64,000 nucleotides of DNA from the NCBI RefSeq assembly GCF_025399195.1, contig NW_026252087.1, positions 310,001-374,000 on the forward strand. The letters are read 5' to 3'. The notes under the pieces were generated by a model that was not told the origin of the DNA, did not search any database, and saw only the letters and a list, made by a program, of their open reading frames with translations. The DNA comes from Umbelopsis ramanniana AG. Lineage: Eukaryota > Mucoromycota > Umbelopsidomycetes > Umbelopsidales > Umbelopsidaceae. Shown piece by piece: positions 34,757 to 47,400 of the stretch (positions within the stretch are counted from its first letter, which is position 1; the number at the start of each line of letters is the position of its first letter). A program made the translations under genes and the position numbers.

Positions 34757-37700
34757 ATGTCGGATCTTGAGAACGAAGAAAAGAGATTCTTTGACGACGA
34801 TCAAGACGAGGAAGAAGAAGAAATGGGAGAAGACGTCAATCGCCCTTCTGATTCTGATGACGAAGAGGAAGAAGAAGACGAAGACGAAGAGGAAGCCCGC
34901 AAGGTGAACATCGAACCCCAGCGAGAATGCTCGTGAATCCTCGCAACATTCCTTGCTAATATCATTCTGAACCTCGATCATATAGATTGCTGAAGGTTTT
35001 ATTGTCGATGACGAAGAAGAAGAAGACAGTGGTTCCGACCAAGCAGTAACTTCTAAGCGCAAGAAGCGAAAGAAGGTCCATCAAGGTAAAAATGACGCCT
35101 ACTACCATTGCTGATTGTAAAAGATCTTTTCGCCGTTACTGATTTCTCGATTAGTCACTGAAGACGATAGCGATTCACTTGACGAAGAAGATCTTGCACT
35201 TCTAGAAGAAAATATGGGCATTAAGCTTGCTAGGAATGAAGGCGTAAGCAGTCGTTTTATTATTTTTCTCAGACTTAGGACAGCAAATCGAATTGAGGCA
35301 GTAAACTAAACAATATTCTTATTGCATGTGCAGCCTCAATTGAAGCGCTTGAAACGAGGAAGGCAAGAAGCTCGATCCCAACGCTCTGATACTGATATGA
35401 AGAACTTCTTCTCGGACGAAGAAGCTGAAGAAGCAGCAGATCGAGACACCTACACCAGACGAGATAAACGCGATCGTGCTCGGGAAGAAGAATTCACCTC
35501 CAGAAACCGATACAGACGAGAATACGACGACATGAACGATTTCATCGCCGACGATGTTGAGGATGATCTCGAGGATGTTGTTCGAAGTGGCAGAAAAAGT
35601 GACGAAGCTAGATACGAAGAGAAACACGCCCGAGAATCAAAAGAAAGTCGGCGTGAACTTTTGGAAATGCTTCCTGCTGATATGGATCAAGACGCTCTGG
35701 ATGATATGTACGATATCTTTGGCGATGGTGGAGACTATGAATATGCTATGTTCTCTCATCAGGTTTGTCAATTGAAAACGCGAAGCATGGTTATATTGAA
35801 ACCAAACTAAATGTTTATCTATTTATTAGGAACTTGACCAAGATAACTACAATGAACAACAACGCGAACCTCAATTGAAGGATGTGTTTGAACCCAGTGA
35901 ATTGCAGGAGCGCATGTTAACAGAAGAAGATGAGGACATTCGCCTTCGTGATATCCCTGAGCGTATGCAAATGCGATACCAGGGTTTGAATCGTAACTTC
36001 ACTCCAGCCACGGAAGAGCAAGTTGAAGCCGAAAGTCAATGGATTTCAAAAACAATGGCAGCTGCAGAAGGCAAAGAACAAGCTTCAGAAGAAAAGTCCA
36101 ATGCTATCAAGTATATCGTCAAATTCTTTACGCAAGAGTTCTTGGAAGTTCCATATATTGTATACCACAGACGTGATTACTTCACCGATATTGACAAGCA
36201 GACTGGACGTACTCGCGAGATCTTGACGACCGATGATCTTTGGAAAATCTATGATTACGATTTCAAATACTTTAGTTTTGCCGACCGCAAGCGAACGTTC
36301 CACGTATACGTCAACAAATTGGGTATTGAAGATGAATATATCACCGAGATGGAAAAGAAGTCGGACAAGATTGAAGAAATTGCTGATCTTATTGACTATG
36401 TAAATTTAAAATACGCACAAGACATTTCACGAAGCCAAAAGTACAGTAAGGGTCCCAAGCGCCCTGTCAATAGATCCCTGTATAATATGAGCATGAACAG
36501 CAAGGTGAAGGACTTTGTTTCGGTAGGTCTATTTTCTAGAACTTTTTTTTTGAGACGTGTATGCGAAGATACTGACTTTTTCCCCAAAGCACTTTGGCAT
36601 CGCTCCCAAGGAGTTTGGAGCAAACTATCTCGATGGTACCAGACGCCACTATCCAGAAGATACTTTGACCGGTCCCGAAGACGATGCCTCCAACTTTGTC
36701 GACGGAACCTTTGTAGATTCGGAAAAAGTGCTTAAAGGTAACGAAATTTATATGCATGACACTGTGTTGAAGCTGTCAACGGTTTTACTAAAATGCGTGG
36801 TTCAAAATTTTTATTATAGCTGCCAAAGCTGTGCTGGCACAAGAAATCGCTTTTGATCCCCAAGTGCGAAAAGCGGTGCGTCGCGATTGGGAAACACGAA
36901 GCTGCGTGTCTGTCAAGCCAACCGATAAGGGTAACCGCATCATTGATGAGTTCCATCCCATGCATCCGTTCAAGTATCTCTTGGAAAAGCCAGTCAACAA
37001 ATTTACAGATGGCCAATTCCTGCATATTTTGAAAGCTGAAACTGACGGACTGTTGACCATTGACATTACCCTGCGTGGATTCGATCGCTGGTTTGCCAAA
37101 TTCAGTGAACTCTACATGTCTGATGGATATAGCGACTCTGCGCAGGCTTGGAACAATCAGAGATCGTCCATTCTGAAGCAAGCATTGGACGAATACCTTA
37201 ATCCTCTGATGTCCAAGAGCATCCGAGAAAAGCTTCGGGTTGAGGCACAAGATCATATCTGCCTTACGGCCTGGAAGAATCTTGAAGAGAAGGTTGACGT
37301 CAAGCCATATAGAACTCAGTATGTCGATGAAGACTCTCTTCCACGCGTCATGACTATTTCATGGGGCAATGGCGATCAAAAAGACTCAGTGATGGTTGTA
37401 TTTGTAAACCAATATGGTCGTCTCGCAGACCAGCTACGACTCCCCAATCTAAAAGATGATACCAGCCGGCAGCAACTTATGGACCTCATCAGCCACCGTA
37501 AACCTGATGTCATTGGCGTGGCAGGCTTCAACATCCAAACCAGACGTCTCTTGGACACTGTTCAAACCCTTGTCAATGAGCTGAAGGAGCAAACAGCCAA
37601 CAGCCGCAGTTCCAGACATGACCGTATTCATGCTCAAGTCACTATTGTCAATGATGAAGTTGCACGACTTTACCAAGGTTCCAAGAGAGCAACGGAGGAA

Positions 37701-39686
37701 TTCAAGGAACTCCCTCCTTTGATGCGATACTGCATCTCCTTGGCCCGAAGACTGCAAAACCCTGTCATGGAATACGTTGCTCTGGGCAGAGATTTGCTTC
37801 AAATCCGTCATCATCCTCTGCAGGCTCTCGTTCCTGAAGACATGATTCTTCCATACCTTGAAAGAGCTTTACTCAATGTTGTTAATTCCATTGGTATTGA
37901 CATCAATGCTGCTCTCAAGGACACATACATTGCAAGCGCGTTACCCTACATCTGTGGCTTTGGTCCACGTAAGGCACAGCACACTTTACAACGCATCGAG
38001 GCCACTGGCGGTGAATTGGAAAGCCGAAGCGCATTGGTGCTAAGACGACTGACACCCATGGCGATTTTCATGAATTGTGCCAGTTTCCTGCGCATCGTTG
38101 ATCTAGACGGAGCAGATATTTTGGATGACACTCGTATTCACCCTCAAGACTACGAACTGGCAAGGAAAATGGCTGCCGATGCATTGGAAATCGATGAAGA
38201 TGACATGGATGATTTTGATGCCAAGAAGGCGGTTGTTGCCAAGGTCATCAGGAGCCATTCGGACAAGCTGAACGATCTCATTTTGGAAGATTATGCTGTT
38301 GTATTGCGTGAGCAATACGATGCTCCTAAGCGACAAATTTTGGAGCACATCAAGTTGGAACTTCAGGGACCTTACCGTGACCGTAGACAAGAGTACAAGA
38401 AGTACACCACCAACCAGATCTTCTCAATGATTTCTGGCGAGACTGATGATACCCTCAAAGAAGGATACATTGTCCCCGTCATTGTGACCAAGATTCGGGG
38501 CAAGTGGGCCAACTGCCGATTGGACTCTGGTATTGATGGAGCTATCAGCATCGAAAATGCCAGCGATCGTCGTTTGATGAGCATCGATGAAGTGTTGAAT
38601 GTCGGTCAAACGTTGGATGCCAAGGTGTTACGTATCGATCGTGAGCGATACCATGTGGACCTCTCATGCAAAGAATCGGATTTGGTGCATGGAGATGTAT
38701 CGTTGCGAAAGCAGCCTGATGATGAATTCTATAGCCGTGAGGAAGAAGAAAAGTTGAGGAAACAACAGAGTAGCACAAGAAAGAAGGTCGCCAAAACTAG
38801 TCGTATGATTAAGCATCCACTGTTCCACCAACTCAACCATCGTGAAGCTGAAGAATACTTAGAATTTAGACAGCGTGGTGACCTCGTTATTCGACCTTCT
38901 TCCAAAGGAAACGATCACATCGCTATCACCTGGAAAGTGGCAGATGGCGTTTACCAACATGTCGACGTTCTTGAATTAGAAAAGGAAAACGACTATGCCC
39001 TTGGCAATAAGTTACAGATCGGTGATCAGACCTTTGAGGACCTGGATGAATTGATTGTCACGTATGTCGAAGCCATTGCAAAGAAGGTGGACGAGTTGAT
39101 GGCGCACCATAAGTACAAGGCTGGTGGCCTGTCTAAGCTATGTAAGTAACAAGATTTCGTTGGATGGGGTTTCAAGACAGCATTTATTTAACCTTGAAAT
39201 ATCGTTAGATGATTTCCTCACTTCTGCTACAATGGCCAATGCAAAAATGTCGGCTTACGGCTTCTGCATGGACGAAAAGGCTGGCTACTTTGACCTGGCT
39301 TTCAAACTGAATGCCAAGGCTTCGCCAACTCGATGGGTACGTACGGTTGCTTGGTGAAAAAGTACAATCTGCTGCATCGTATTCACACTTTATGTTTTAT
39401 CTAGCTTGTCAAAGTTTTACCTAATGGCTACAGATTGCAAAACACATCCTATCCCAACGTCACAGATTTGATCAACGGGTTCAAGCGTATTCAATTATCC
39501 AAAAATAATCAAAAACAACAACAACAGCAGCAACAGCAAAGACCACCTCAGGGTCGCTCATCCAGAGGTGGACCGCCACCGCCTATGCATGCAGCACCTC
39601 CTATGGGCTATCCTCCCCACATGGGACCACCACCACCCATGAGACATCAGTACCCGGCATATCCTGGCGGACGATGGAATTATTAA
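34757..39686 (+). CDS. SPT6: Transcription elongation factor / histone chaperone Spt6
   Basis: Spt6 travels with RNA polymerase II and reassembles nucleosomes. Nine exons: 34757-34903, 34986-35085, 35155-35243, 35334-35762, 35830-36522, 36590-36737, 36820-39141, 39209-39336, 39405-39686 (1,445 aa, close to yeast Spt6). The acidic N-terminus leads into EARK/IAEGFIVDDEEE, a block conserved in Spt6, and FFSDEEAEE. QLKDVFEPSELQERMLTEED starts the helical core. The YqgF-like, HhH and S1 domains follow (GFGPRKAQHTLQRI in the HhH; VTKIRGKWANCRLDSGIDG in S1). The tandem SH2 region has HPLFHQLNHREAEEYLEFRQRGDLVIRPSS. The C-terminus is a poly-Gln run, an RGG-like patch and Pro/Met-rich repeats (PPMGYPPHMGPPPPM). 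The exon 4 donor is the rare GTTTGT. Confidence 0.96.
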
Positions 39687-39967
39687 AAACCTACTGTGCA
39701 AGCATTCCCTTTTTTTTATTGTCTTTTCCTTGTAATAAACAAACGAACGGAGCCTTTATGGCTATCTTACAAACTGACTATATGGGTGAGATGAAGGGAA
39801 GGGAGCATGTTGATTATTTTCATGGCTGCTTGTACTTTACAACTTGTAACTTTTGGCTGGTGTGGACTCAGAAATTTGAGCACAGTGAAAGGCAGTCCAA
39901 ATCGTCAATTCACCTTTTTGATCACGGTAATTCGCTCTGATCAATCCCATTTCACAACGCACACACC

Positions 39968-40342
39968 ATGGAACCCTCTTCGCGTAGCAACAATGTCAAA
40001 TCAACCGGCTTCGAAGACTTAGCCATCCCATTGCTGAAGCAATACAACTATTACTTTACCCATCCAGCACATTTACACGCTCAGGTTCAGCCATTGAACG
40101 CAGAAGAATTAGCCATGGCTCAATCAGAAATACCACCACGCAAAGCACTAGCATTACAACGACATTCCTCAGCAGGGCTCAAGCAAATTGAGACGACGAC
40201 GAATAAAGGACTCAAACTGACGCAGCTGGACGATGTCATTGAAGAGAAAATGGTGAGAATATCACGAACGCTGTTGGCCACTACGGTACTGTTGCGAAAG
40301 AACAAGGCAAACGGAGGCGTAAAGAAGAACTACTCGACGTAA
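39968..40342 (+). CDS. Small unrecognised protein
   Basis: This is an uninterrupted 124-codon frame with a good ATG context (CACACCATGGAACC). The protein is hydrophilic; LAIPLLKQYNYYFTHPAH is followed by a segment with heptad character (GLKLTQLDDVIEEKMVRISRTLLATTVLLRK) that could be a coiled coil or helical hairpin. No signal peptide or membrane segment is seen and I do not recognise the family. It starts 281 nt after the SPT6 stop on the same strand. The codon pattern and composition look coding, but a chance frame cannot be excluded. Confidence 0.55.
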   Translation: MEPSSRSNNVKSTGFEDLAIPLLKQYNYYFTHPAHLHAQVQPLNAEELAMAQSEIPPRKALALQRHSSAGLKQIETTTNKGLKLTQLDDVIEEKMVRISRTLLATTVLLRKNKANGGVKKNYST

Positions 40343-40652
40343 TATGCTTCTTGACTTCGCTATGCAACAAGGAACCATTTATACCATTGTTTATGAACCC
40401 CACGGCTGACGATGATAGCGATGATGGATGCACTAGAAATAAAACTTATAAATACACTTGTACTCTTGAATGCCTGTCAGAAGAAAATGGTGGTGGTTTT
40501 AGTCTTCAATATAGTTGTAAGGAAGAAGCACCGTGCTTATGACTCATGGCTTCGTAAAATGTTCGGGTTGAGTGGTCAGATATCGAACACGTATTGAATA
40601 AAAAAAAAATACTCTGGTCGGACCTCCAATTGCCCATCTTCACCACATACCA
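40343..40652. other. Intergenic region before the membrane-protein gene
   Basis: These 310 bp hold the 3-prime flank of the small ORF and the promoter of the next gene, with an AATAAAAAAAAAA stretch near 40,595-40,610. Short frames here are not supported. Confidence 0.5.
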
Positions 40653-41991
40653 ATGGCCTCGGTAAGCTATAGCCTGCTCAACCATTTCGCAATGGTAAAC
40701 ACAACACTGACCATGTCTCGAATCTACTATAGCTTCTTTTCGACGATTATGACTTCCCTCGAGAACTGTGGGACTCCAGTACCCAAACCTTCACGACCCC
40801 CGTAGACACCCTGTTGACCTTTTGTCCGCATATCGTCACTCAGCTAAAGAAGGAGCCTCGAGAACAAGAGCCTATCAAGCAGGAGAAGGGAACGTTTGAA
40901 AAATTCTTTGAGACCAGCAAAAATAATCTAGCAAGCACATTCTCAATCTCTATGGCGGAAAGAACGTTTCGATTTTGTGTCGAGGTGAGCATCCTACACT
41001 AAGAACGATGAAAGCGGATTGGTAGAATGAGCCACTGAGACTTTACCATTTTGCAAAGGCAGCAACTGCCTATCTTGAAACTACCAATGACAGGAGCGCT
41101 AGGCGAAGACGATATAGCGAACTATATAGACAGGACATATTCTCTGATGAGGAAGACGAAGCAATGAGCATGAGAAGATGGCGACGAAGGCAAGACACAG
41201 AACCCCGAGGACGAGACAATCGAAAGAGGGAAGAAAAAATCGAAGAGGAAGAAGAGAAAAAGAAGCAGGAAGTGGCTATCATCAAAAAAGAGAATATGTC
41301 TCTAATGACCAAATCCGTAGCTTCCCTCGCTGCCTTGACCATCTCGCTCTATTCTGCACACCGTGCATCGATTTCATGGGGCGATATTACGTTTCATGGC
41401 CAATTGGAACTTCTTACCACCCACGTCAATGCGGCACTAGAGTCTACTTCAGCCTGGATCAAGGATCGACAGGACATGAATGACGAAATTCCCGATATCA
41501 TTGTACGAGATGTCAATCGGCTACGAGAGTTGATCTCTCTGATTGAAAGATTGGATTCACGGACGGAAAAGCGCCTAGAAACAGCTGGATGGGGTATCAG
41601 CACGGCAGGAAGTCTTTCTGTACTAGGAGGTATTGCTCTTGGGTGGACGGATCAGGCCTTAATTCTCAGTGGTGCAGCCATGGTAGGAGGAATATTATTC
41701 GGCATTGTCAATAGAACCCGCTGGAACGGAGCATCCTGGAAGGCATCCAAAGCTGTCCTCGAAGCACGCTTGTCGACTTTGGTACGAGACATCAATCGAG
41801 ATGCACCATTAAGAGAACACACCATTCAAGAACTGGAACAAAAAGTGCGCAAGCCAGGTGTTTATGATGCTAGTACAACTACATTACCTGGGCTTAGCAA
41901 CAGCCATCCCACCAATGTTAAAGCGGAGTTGCAGGCGGACGAAACTGTCGGGACCAGTAGATCAAAACAGCCCGTGCCATCATCATCATAA
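40653..41991 (+). CDS. Unrecognised membrane protein with coiled coil
   Basis: There are three exons: a 9-nt first coding exon (40653-40661, Met-Ala-Ser), 40733-40984 and 41059-41991 (397 aa). The N-terminal part (LLFDDYDFPRELWDSS) is soluble. A highly charged stretch with RRWRRRQ and EEKIEEEEEKKKQE, probably a coiled coil, precedes a first hydrophobic segment (SVASLAALTISLYSA). A second, Gly-rich hydrophobic hairpin follows (ISTAGSLSVLGGIALG and LILSGAAMVGGILFGIV). The C-terminal tail is disordered and Ser-rich. The Gly-rich hairpin resembles those of organelle or lipid-droplet membrane proteins, but this is only an impression. The 9-nt exon is inferred because it supplies the only ATG that splices in frame to LLFDDYDFP. 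Confidence 0.68.
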
Positions 41992-42944
41992 ATACACCCA
42001 TTTTCTTTGTAATAGTTCGAAAGACTCCTATGTCTCTCACAATTAGTTGCTAATTTTCATTTTGAATTTTTCATTCATACGTATCGTACGACCGAGATAT
42101 TCTGACGTAGACTTTCTCACGCAATCATACACAGCCAATTTTTTTTGGGCTGGAAGATTCTGAAAATGTTATGCTTGTACCATCAGCAGAGACAACTGCG
42201 CATTTTAGTCATGTTATCTCTCGTATATTGACCAAATATCCGGCCAAAGTATAACGCAGTACCTCCATACTATAACGTGTTTTGACTACACGCGTAGCCG
42301 ATTGCATTGTAGATCGGCCGGCTGGATCATGCGCCAATAAAGTTTCTGATATATCTATTTTAACTTTTTATACGATGATGAGCCGCAGTCTAACTAATGG
42401 CTCGTCAACGGGCAATGGCTCAAACGTCGAGCATGCCAAGCGTAATGAACCCCAAAGAAAAAAAAATGTTTTATTGAAGGGTTGCAAGGAATCGATTATG
42501 TACAAATGAGAAATCATCTCGAAGAAAAAGAGCCATGTACTTCCTCGCGCGTTTATACATAAGCTTTTTAGCAGAGAAGTTTCTCTTTTATGGTTTTTTT
42601 TTTTTCTCTTTTTGCTGTTTTCCCAAAAAAAAAAACTCCGAGTGAATAAAATGCAAAATGTCGTGCAAGCCAATGCACCAGATTTTCTGTCTTGCGTTGC
42701 GTAACAGGGTGATTGACGTAAGCCACGTAAGGGAAGAGTCGACGTCTTCCAGAATGATAGGTATAAGTGAGGAAACTAGTTTTTCCGGTTAGGATATTAC
42801 GTGGTCTTGTCCAGGCAGCGATTTGTAAGGATGAGTTAAATAACGGCTGGACGAAATACGTGGTGGATTGCGGTGGGGTGGTATAACGTGGGGGAGAAAA
42901 GGAGACATACAGAGCCAATAAACAAAAAAAAATAATAGAAAAAA
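41992..42944. other. Intergenic region, no gene seen
   Basis: These 953 bp lie between the 3-prime ends of two convergent genes. There are poly-T/poly-A tracts around 42,590-42,640 and 42,920-42,935. The 134-codon minus-strand frame that reaches in from 42,972 reads through low-complexity sequence and is not supported. Confidence 0.5.
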
Positions 42945-43286
42945 TTAAGAGGTACTGCTGTTGCCAGGGCAACCGATTGACATCAACCGCCTATCCAAGA
43001 CCATGTCCTCCTCTGCAAGACAAAAGTCGTCTTGTTCATTTTCAAACAGTACAAAATCTAAAGCGTCTGGATCCCATTCTACGACACGAACTGGTATGGG
43101 AGAAGATAAACGCCTGGTGTCTTCAGTCACCACAAACGTGTGCAGAGGTTCCATCATGATGGTGTCGTCTGTTCCGGTAGACTCCTGTCCAGACATCTCA
43201 AATTCATCGAAACAGGAGGATACGCTTGGCGAGGACAGACTCGAAATAGCTGGCGATAAAGCCGGAGGCATTGAATCTTCCTCCAT
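42945..43286 (-). CDS. Small acidic unrecognised protein
   Basis: This is a 113-codon frame starting at MEEDSMPPALSP. The longer upstream frame has a poor, intergenic-looking sequence, so I start at 43286. The protein is acidic and Ser-rich with many possible SP/TP sites. It contains EWDPDALDFVLFENEQDDF, a pattern of acidic and aromatic/hydrophobic residues that could be a short binding or activation motif. A UTR-like CT/GA-rich stretch lies upstream. No domain is recognised and no partner gene is suggested by context. Confidence 0.5.
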   Translation of the reverse strand: MEEDSMPPALSPAISSLSSPSVSSCFDEFEMSGQESTGTDDTIMMEPLHTFVVTEDTRRLSSPIPVRVVEWDPDALDFVLFENEQDDFCLAEEDMVLDRRLMSIGCPGNSSTS

Positions 43287-44435
43287 ATTCGAGGAACTGA
43301 TGTTTTGGGTGGTGGATAGGTGTTTCGATCTAATGGCGATGGAGTATATATTTAAAATAGAAACGTTGGTGTATAAATGGTGTCGGCCAGGGGTCAGAAG
43401 ACTTGATGAATCAAACTCAAGGTATTCGATGACGACGAGGCAAGATAGGCTAAGCAAATAACAAGTGGCGGGATGCGCCAATTGGTCCTTTCAGAACGTA
43501 AAAAGGGAGTTGTTGGCGAAAGTGAATATTCTCTGGCGATGCTGATGATGGTAAGGTTGTCCAGAGGGGAAAGGAAAAAGAAAGAGAGAGAGAGATGCGG
43601 GTGCGCTTGTCTGGTGAGCCAGAATTAAAAAAGCTGACTGCGGCCACACTCCCGTGCTGATGAGTGTTTAAAGCAGTCCTTTTGCACCAGCCCAATGGCC
43701 CACAAAAATTTCCTTGGGATTCACATCCCTGTCTCCATGGTTACTTCAAATTTTTTACTCCCCACGACTTCAATATTTCTTTTATGATACAGATATGCCC
43801 CTACGGACCCTCTAACAGACACAAACCCACTACATCATATAGCCAAGAAATTGAAAGCTTGGCAGCGCTTACAGTCACCACACCCTGTACAGCCAAGATG
43901 GTTGGTGTGACGAAAGGCGAAAATGAAAGAGTAGAGTTTGGGGCTTTTATGGTAATCGCATGTCACCATGGTTTCCAGGATGAAACAACCAGAAGCGGAA
44001 GTTATGGCATCGGATTGCACTAAATAACCACTATTTATAAGCGGACAGCCTTCAATCAAATGAACGAGCATGCCTCATTATTTATTCACTTAGTCTCATC
44101 GTCGTCCGCTCTTTAGCAAATCCTACGGATGGTCTTTAATTGGAAAGGCCGTGGGGGGAATAGGGCTTGTTTGGATCGGATCGACCTTATTTGCTGATTC
44201 AATTGTGTGAATTTGTTTAGAGTGGTCAAAGCAAGAGAGAGGGGACCGTCTTTTGGATGATATCGAAAGGTTGGCCTTGCTTTTGCAAGCTGTGAAAGAC
44301 GGTAGGGGTGTGACTGTCAAACTTCCGAAAAGGGGAATCAGGAACGCTCACCTCACCTTGATTTCGAGCTTGAATTTCAATTTTTTTTCTCTCCCTCCTT
44401 TCATCCGTGCTAACATTGCTACTGCTCTGCCTGCA
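43287..44435. other. Intergenic region between acidic ORF and kinesin gene
   Basis: These 1,149 bp include a GA-rich tract (GAAAAAGAAAGAGAGAGAGAG near 43,575-43,595) and the kinesin 5-prime flank with a poly-T/CT-rich stretch just before the ATG. A 119-codon plus-strand frame at 43,664-44,023 has no coding signature I trust. Confidence 0.5.
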
Positions 44436-47400
44436 ATGAGCCCTACGGCTGTCAGGTAAAGTTCCAAGGCAACTTGAGTGCTTTCGAAAATAGGTTAATG
44501 GCCACCATGACTAACACCTACCTCAACCAAAAGGGTCGCACTAAGAGTGAGACCTTTGTCTACCGCCGAACAGTCCCAGGACCAAACTCAGTGTGTGGTT
44601 TGCGACTCAGCAGAGAACAAGCTCACTATTGGAATCAACTCAAACTACCGTTCGTTTACATTTGATCACGTTCTTGACGACACATTGAATCAGAAGCACG
44701 TGTATGACACTTGCATCGGATCACTGTTTGATAAATTCATTGAAGGGTAAGTGAACCCTTGGTGTTCCGTGTTGTCTAAGTTAGTTTTGGAATCATTAAC
44801 ACTTCACTCAAACTTAGTTTCAATGCAACTATTGTGGCATATGGGTAAATTTGTGATTTTGATGTATAATATTGATAAGGGGACTTAGGATTAACCTGAC
44901 GATGTATTTTACGTAGGCAAACTGGAAGTGGAAAGTCTTATTCCATGGGAACAGCAAGCGATGGTGTTGATCCAGGAATTATACCACGCTTTATTCATCA
45001 TCTATTTGCAGCTGTCCCAGATGCTCAGATCTCTGCAACCTTTCTTGAACTACATAATGAGGATTTGATCGACCTTTTAAACCCTGCATCGAAAAATATT
45101 TCCATAAGAGAAGACTCTCGGGGAAATATTTATTGGCTCGGAGCTCAGGAGCAGACAACAGCCAGTCCTGAGCAGCTTTTGTCTGTCTTGCATAAAGGTA
45201 CCATTGCCCGAAGTACAGGTGCAACGGATATGAACAAGAGCAGCTCCAGAAGCCATGCTATATTTACCGTCATTATGAAGCGCTATATTTCCGAAGAAGA
45301 AAGCAGTGGCGACAGTGCAACGGACAACGGTGGCAAGATTGCTCACCACCTAAAGCAAGTGGAATCAAAATTTCATTTCGTCGATCTTGCTGGCTCAGAA
45401 AGAGTAAGTTTCGATCACGGACAAATTATTTTCCATATGGATGTTTGCTAATAATCATTCGATTTTTGTTTTGGTGTAATTATTTTTCTACTTTCAGCTC
45501 AAGAGGACAAATGCTGTGGGTGACAGGGTTAAAGAAGGCATTTCCATCAATTCTGGGTTATTGGCTTTGGGAAATGTCATCTCAGCCTTAGGTGACGATA
45601 GTCGCAAGACGTCTCATGTGCCGTACAGAGACTCTAAGCTGACTCGATTGTTACAAGATTCTTTGGGAGGCAATTCACAAACTCTCATGCTGGCATGTAT
45701 ATCCCCTGCTGAAGAAGACTTTGTCGAAACCTTGAGTACATTGAAGTATGCCAATCGAGCTCGCAATATCAAGAATAACGTTGTCCAAAACTTTGAACAA
45801 TCTGAGAACGACCCGGAACGATACCGTAAGACGATAGTGCGACTAAAAGCAGAGATCGCAGAACAAGAAAGCTTCATGACCGCAGCCATCAACGAAATCG
45901 ATAACCTAAAGGAGAGTTTGAATTCGGCTGTGCGGGAAAAAGAGCATTTCAGCACGATTGTCAATGCCCAGTCCAGCGACAATGATACCACCAAAGTTCT
46001 CCAAACCTTCACGACGAAAATCGAACAACTGGAGCAGGAAAATAGAAAACTTCGATCGCAATCCGCTCATCTCACAGTATCCACCAAAAAATCATCTACG
46101 GAAAATGCAGGTGTACCAGATGGCCAACTGTCTCCACGACGAGTTCGAAAGAGGAAAGTTGTGAAGCAGCACCCAAATCGGAACTCTCAAATACGGGCCT
46201 CTTTGTCGCGAGAAAATACTAATTCAGATGAAGCATATGGTCTATCTGCTATCGATTTTGACGGACTGCTAAGACATCGAATCGCCATTGAAACGGGAAC
46301 CGACCCCTCGCCGGGAATGGTCTCCAAGGCTATCAATGACAGTCTTAAAGTTTTAGATGCGCTGAAGGTAAGGCTTGGCTTCGTGTACGACATATGATGC
46401 TGAGAACGATCGTAGTAATGGTTCTATGCTATAGAAATATGCCAAGAGCGCCGAAGCGCGCAGCTCGTCTCGGACAGAAACAACCGCCCTAGTTGCCAGA
46501 GCGCAACGCCAAATTGAACATAACGCTAAGGCGATGTTACAGATGCTCAGTAAAGGTGACACTTGCGGACACACGGTTGGGAAACTTGAGTCGTCCATGG
46601 CACCCAAAGGATATAGTAGATCGACCGACGCCAAAAATAAAGCACTGGCAAAGGAAAACCAAGCTCTCAAAAAGAAACTAGCTGAATTAACCAAGCAGCA
46701 GACTCAAGCCAAGACAAAGACAGATGATGCACAGCAAAAGTTACAATCGCAGATGGACGAATTAAAACACGAGAAGCGAAAATTGCTCCGTCGTATCAAG
46801 CAAGAGTCAGACCGATCTAAGGAACGCCTTACAAGCTTGGAGCAACAAATTAAGCAGTTACAAAAGGTAGAAGATGGCAAAAAGAAGGCCGAAACAGCGG
46901 TGGCAAGAGAGAGAGCAGCCAAAACTCGATCACAAGATGATGCCCATAAATGTGCTGGCGACCTTTATACCATCTCGTCTTTCTTGTCCAAAGCCATCGC
47001 CTCCAATGCCAACGTCGATAGAAAACTGGTCATCAAGGCGCTAGGCATAGCTAATGTCAGAGCTTGTATCAATGTGCCACCAAAATCTTCCAGCAAACGT
47101 ACCCAACCTACTAAAAAGGTCGGAACAAAGACCATGACAATGCAGCAGCGAGTTGCCAAGAAGCAACACATTTTAGATTGGTAAGACATTTTGTACAGCA
47201 CTCCTTTATCACATACTTGAGTGTATGCCATTGTTCAAATAGCTAATACTCTCCCTAGTGCCTTAAATTATTGCATGCAAAATAAGCACGTATTATCTAG
47301 CATTAATTTGTTCAAGCAGAAGGTAAGCAAATTGACATTGATTTGTACATGTGTAGATGGAGCGCACAATGGTTGAGCTGAGCCAGAAGCAGGCTGACAC

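Noticed and set aside
35322-35627. Minus-strand ORFs opposite SPT6 rich in Ser, Phe and Val.
   Set aside because: They are shadows of the acidic GAA/GAC-rich SPT6 coding sequence, which read on the opposite strand gives TTC/GTC codons without stops.
42568-42972. 134-codon minus-strand frame with a hydrophobic N-terminus resembling a membrane protein.
   Set aside because: It overlaps the end of the acidic ORF in another frame and then reads through poly-T/poly-A low-complexity sequence, giving FFF and KKK runs.
43664-44023. 119-codon plus-strand ORF between the acidic gene and the kinesin.
   Set aside because: Amino-acid composition is unlike neighbouring proteins, no domain is visible, and no splice partner was found.
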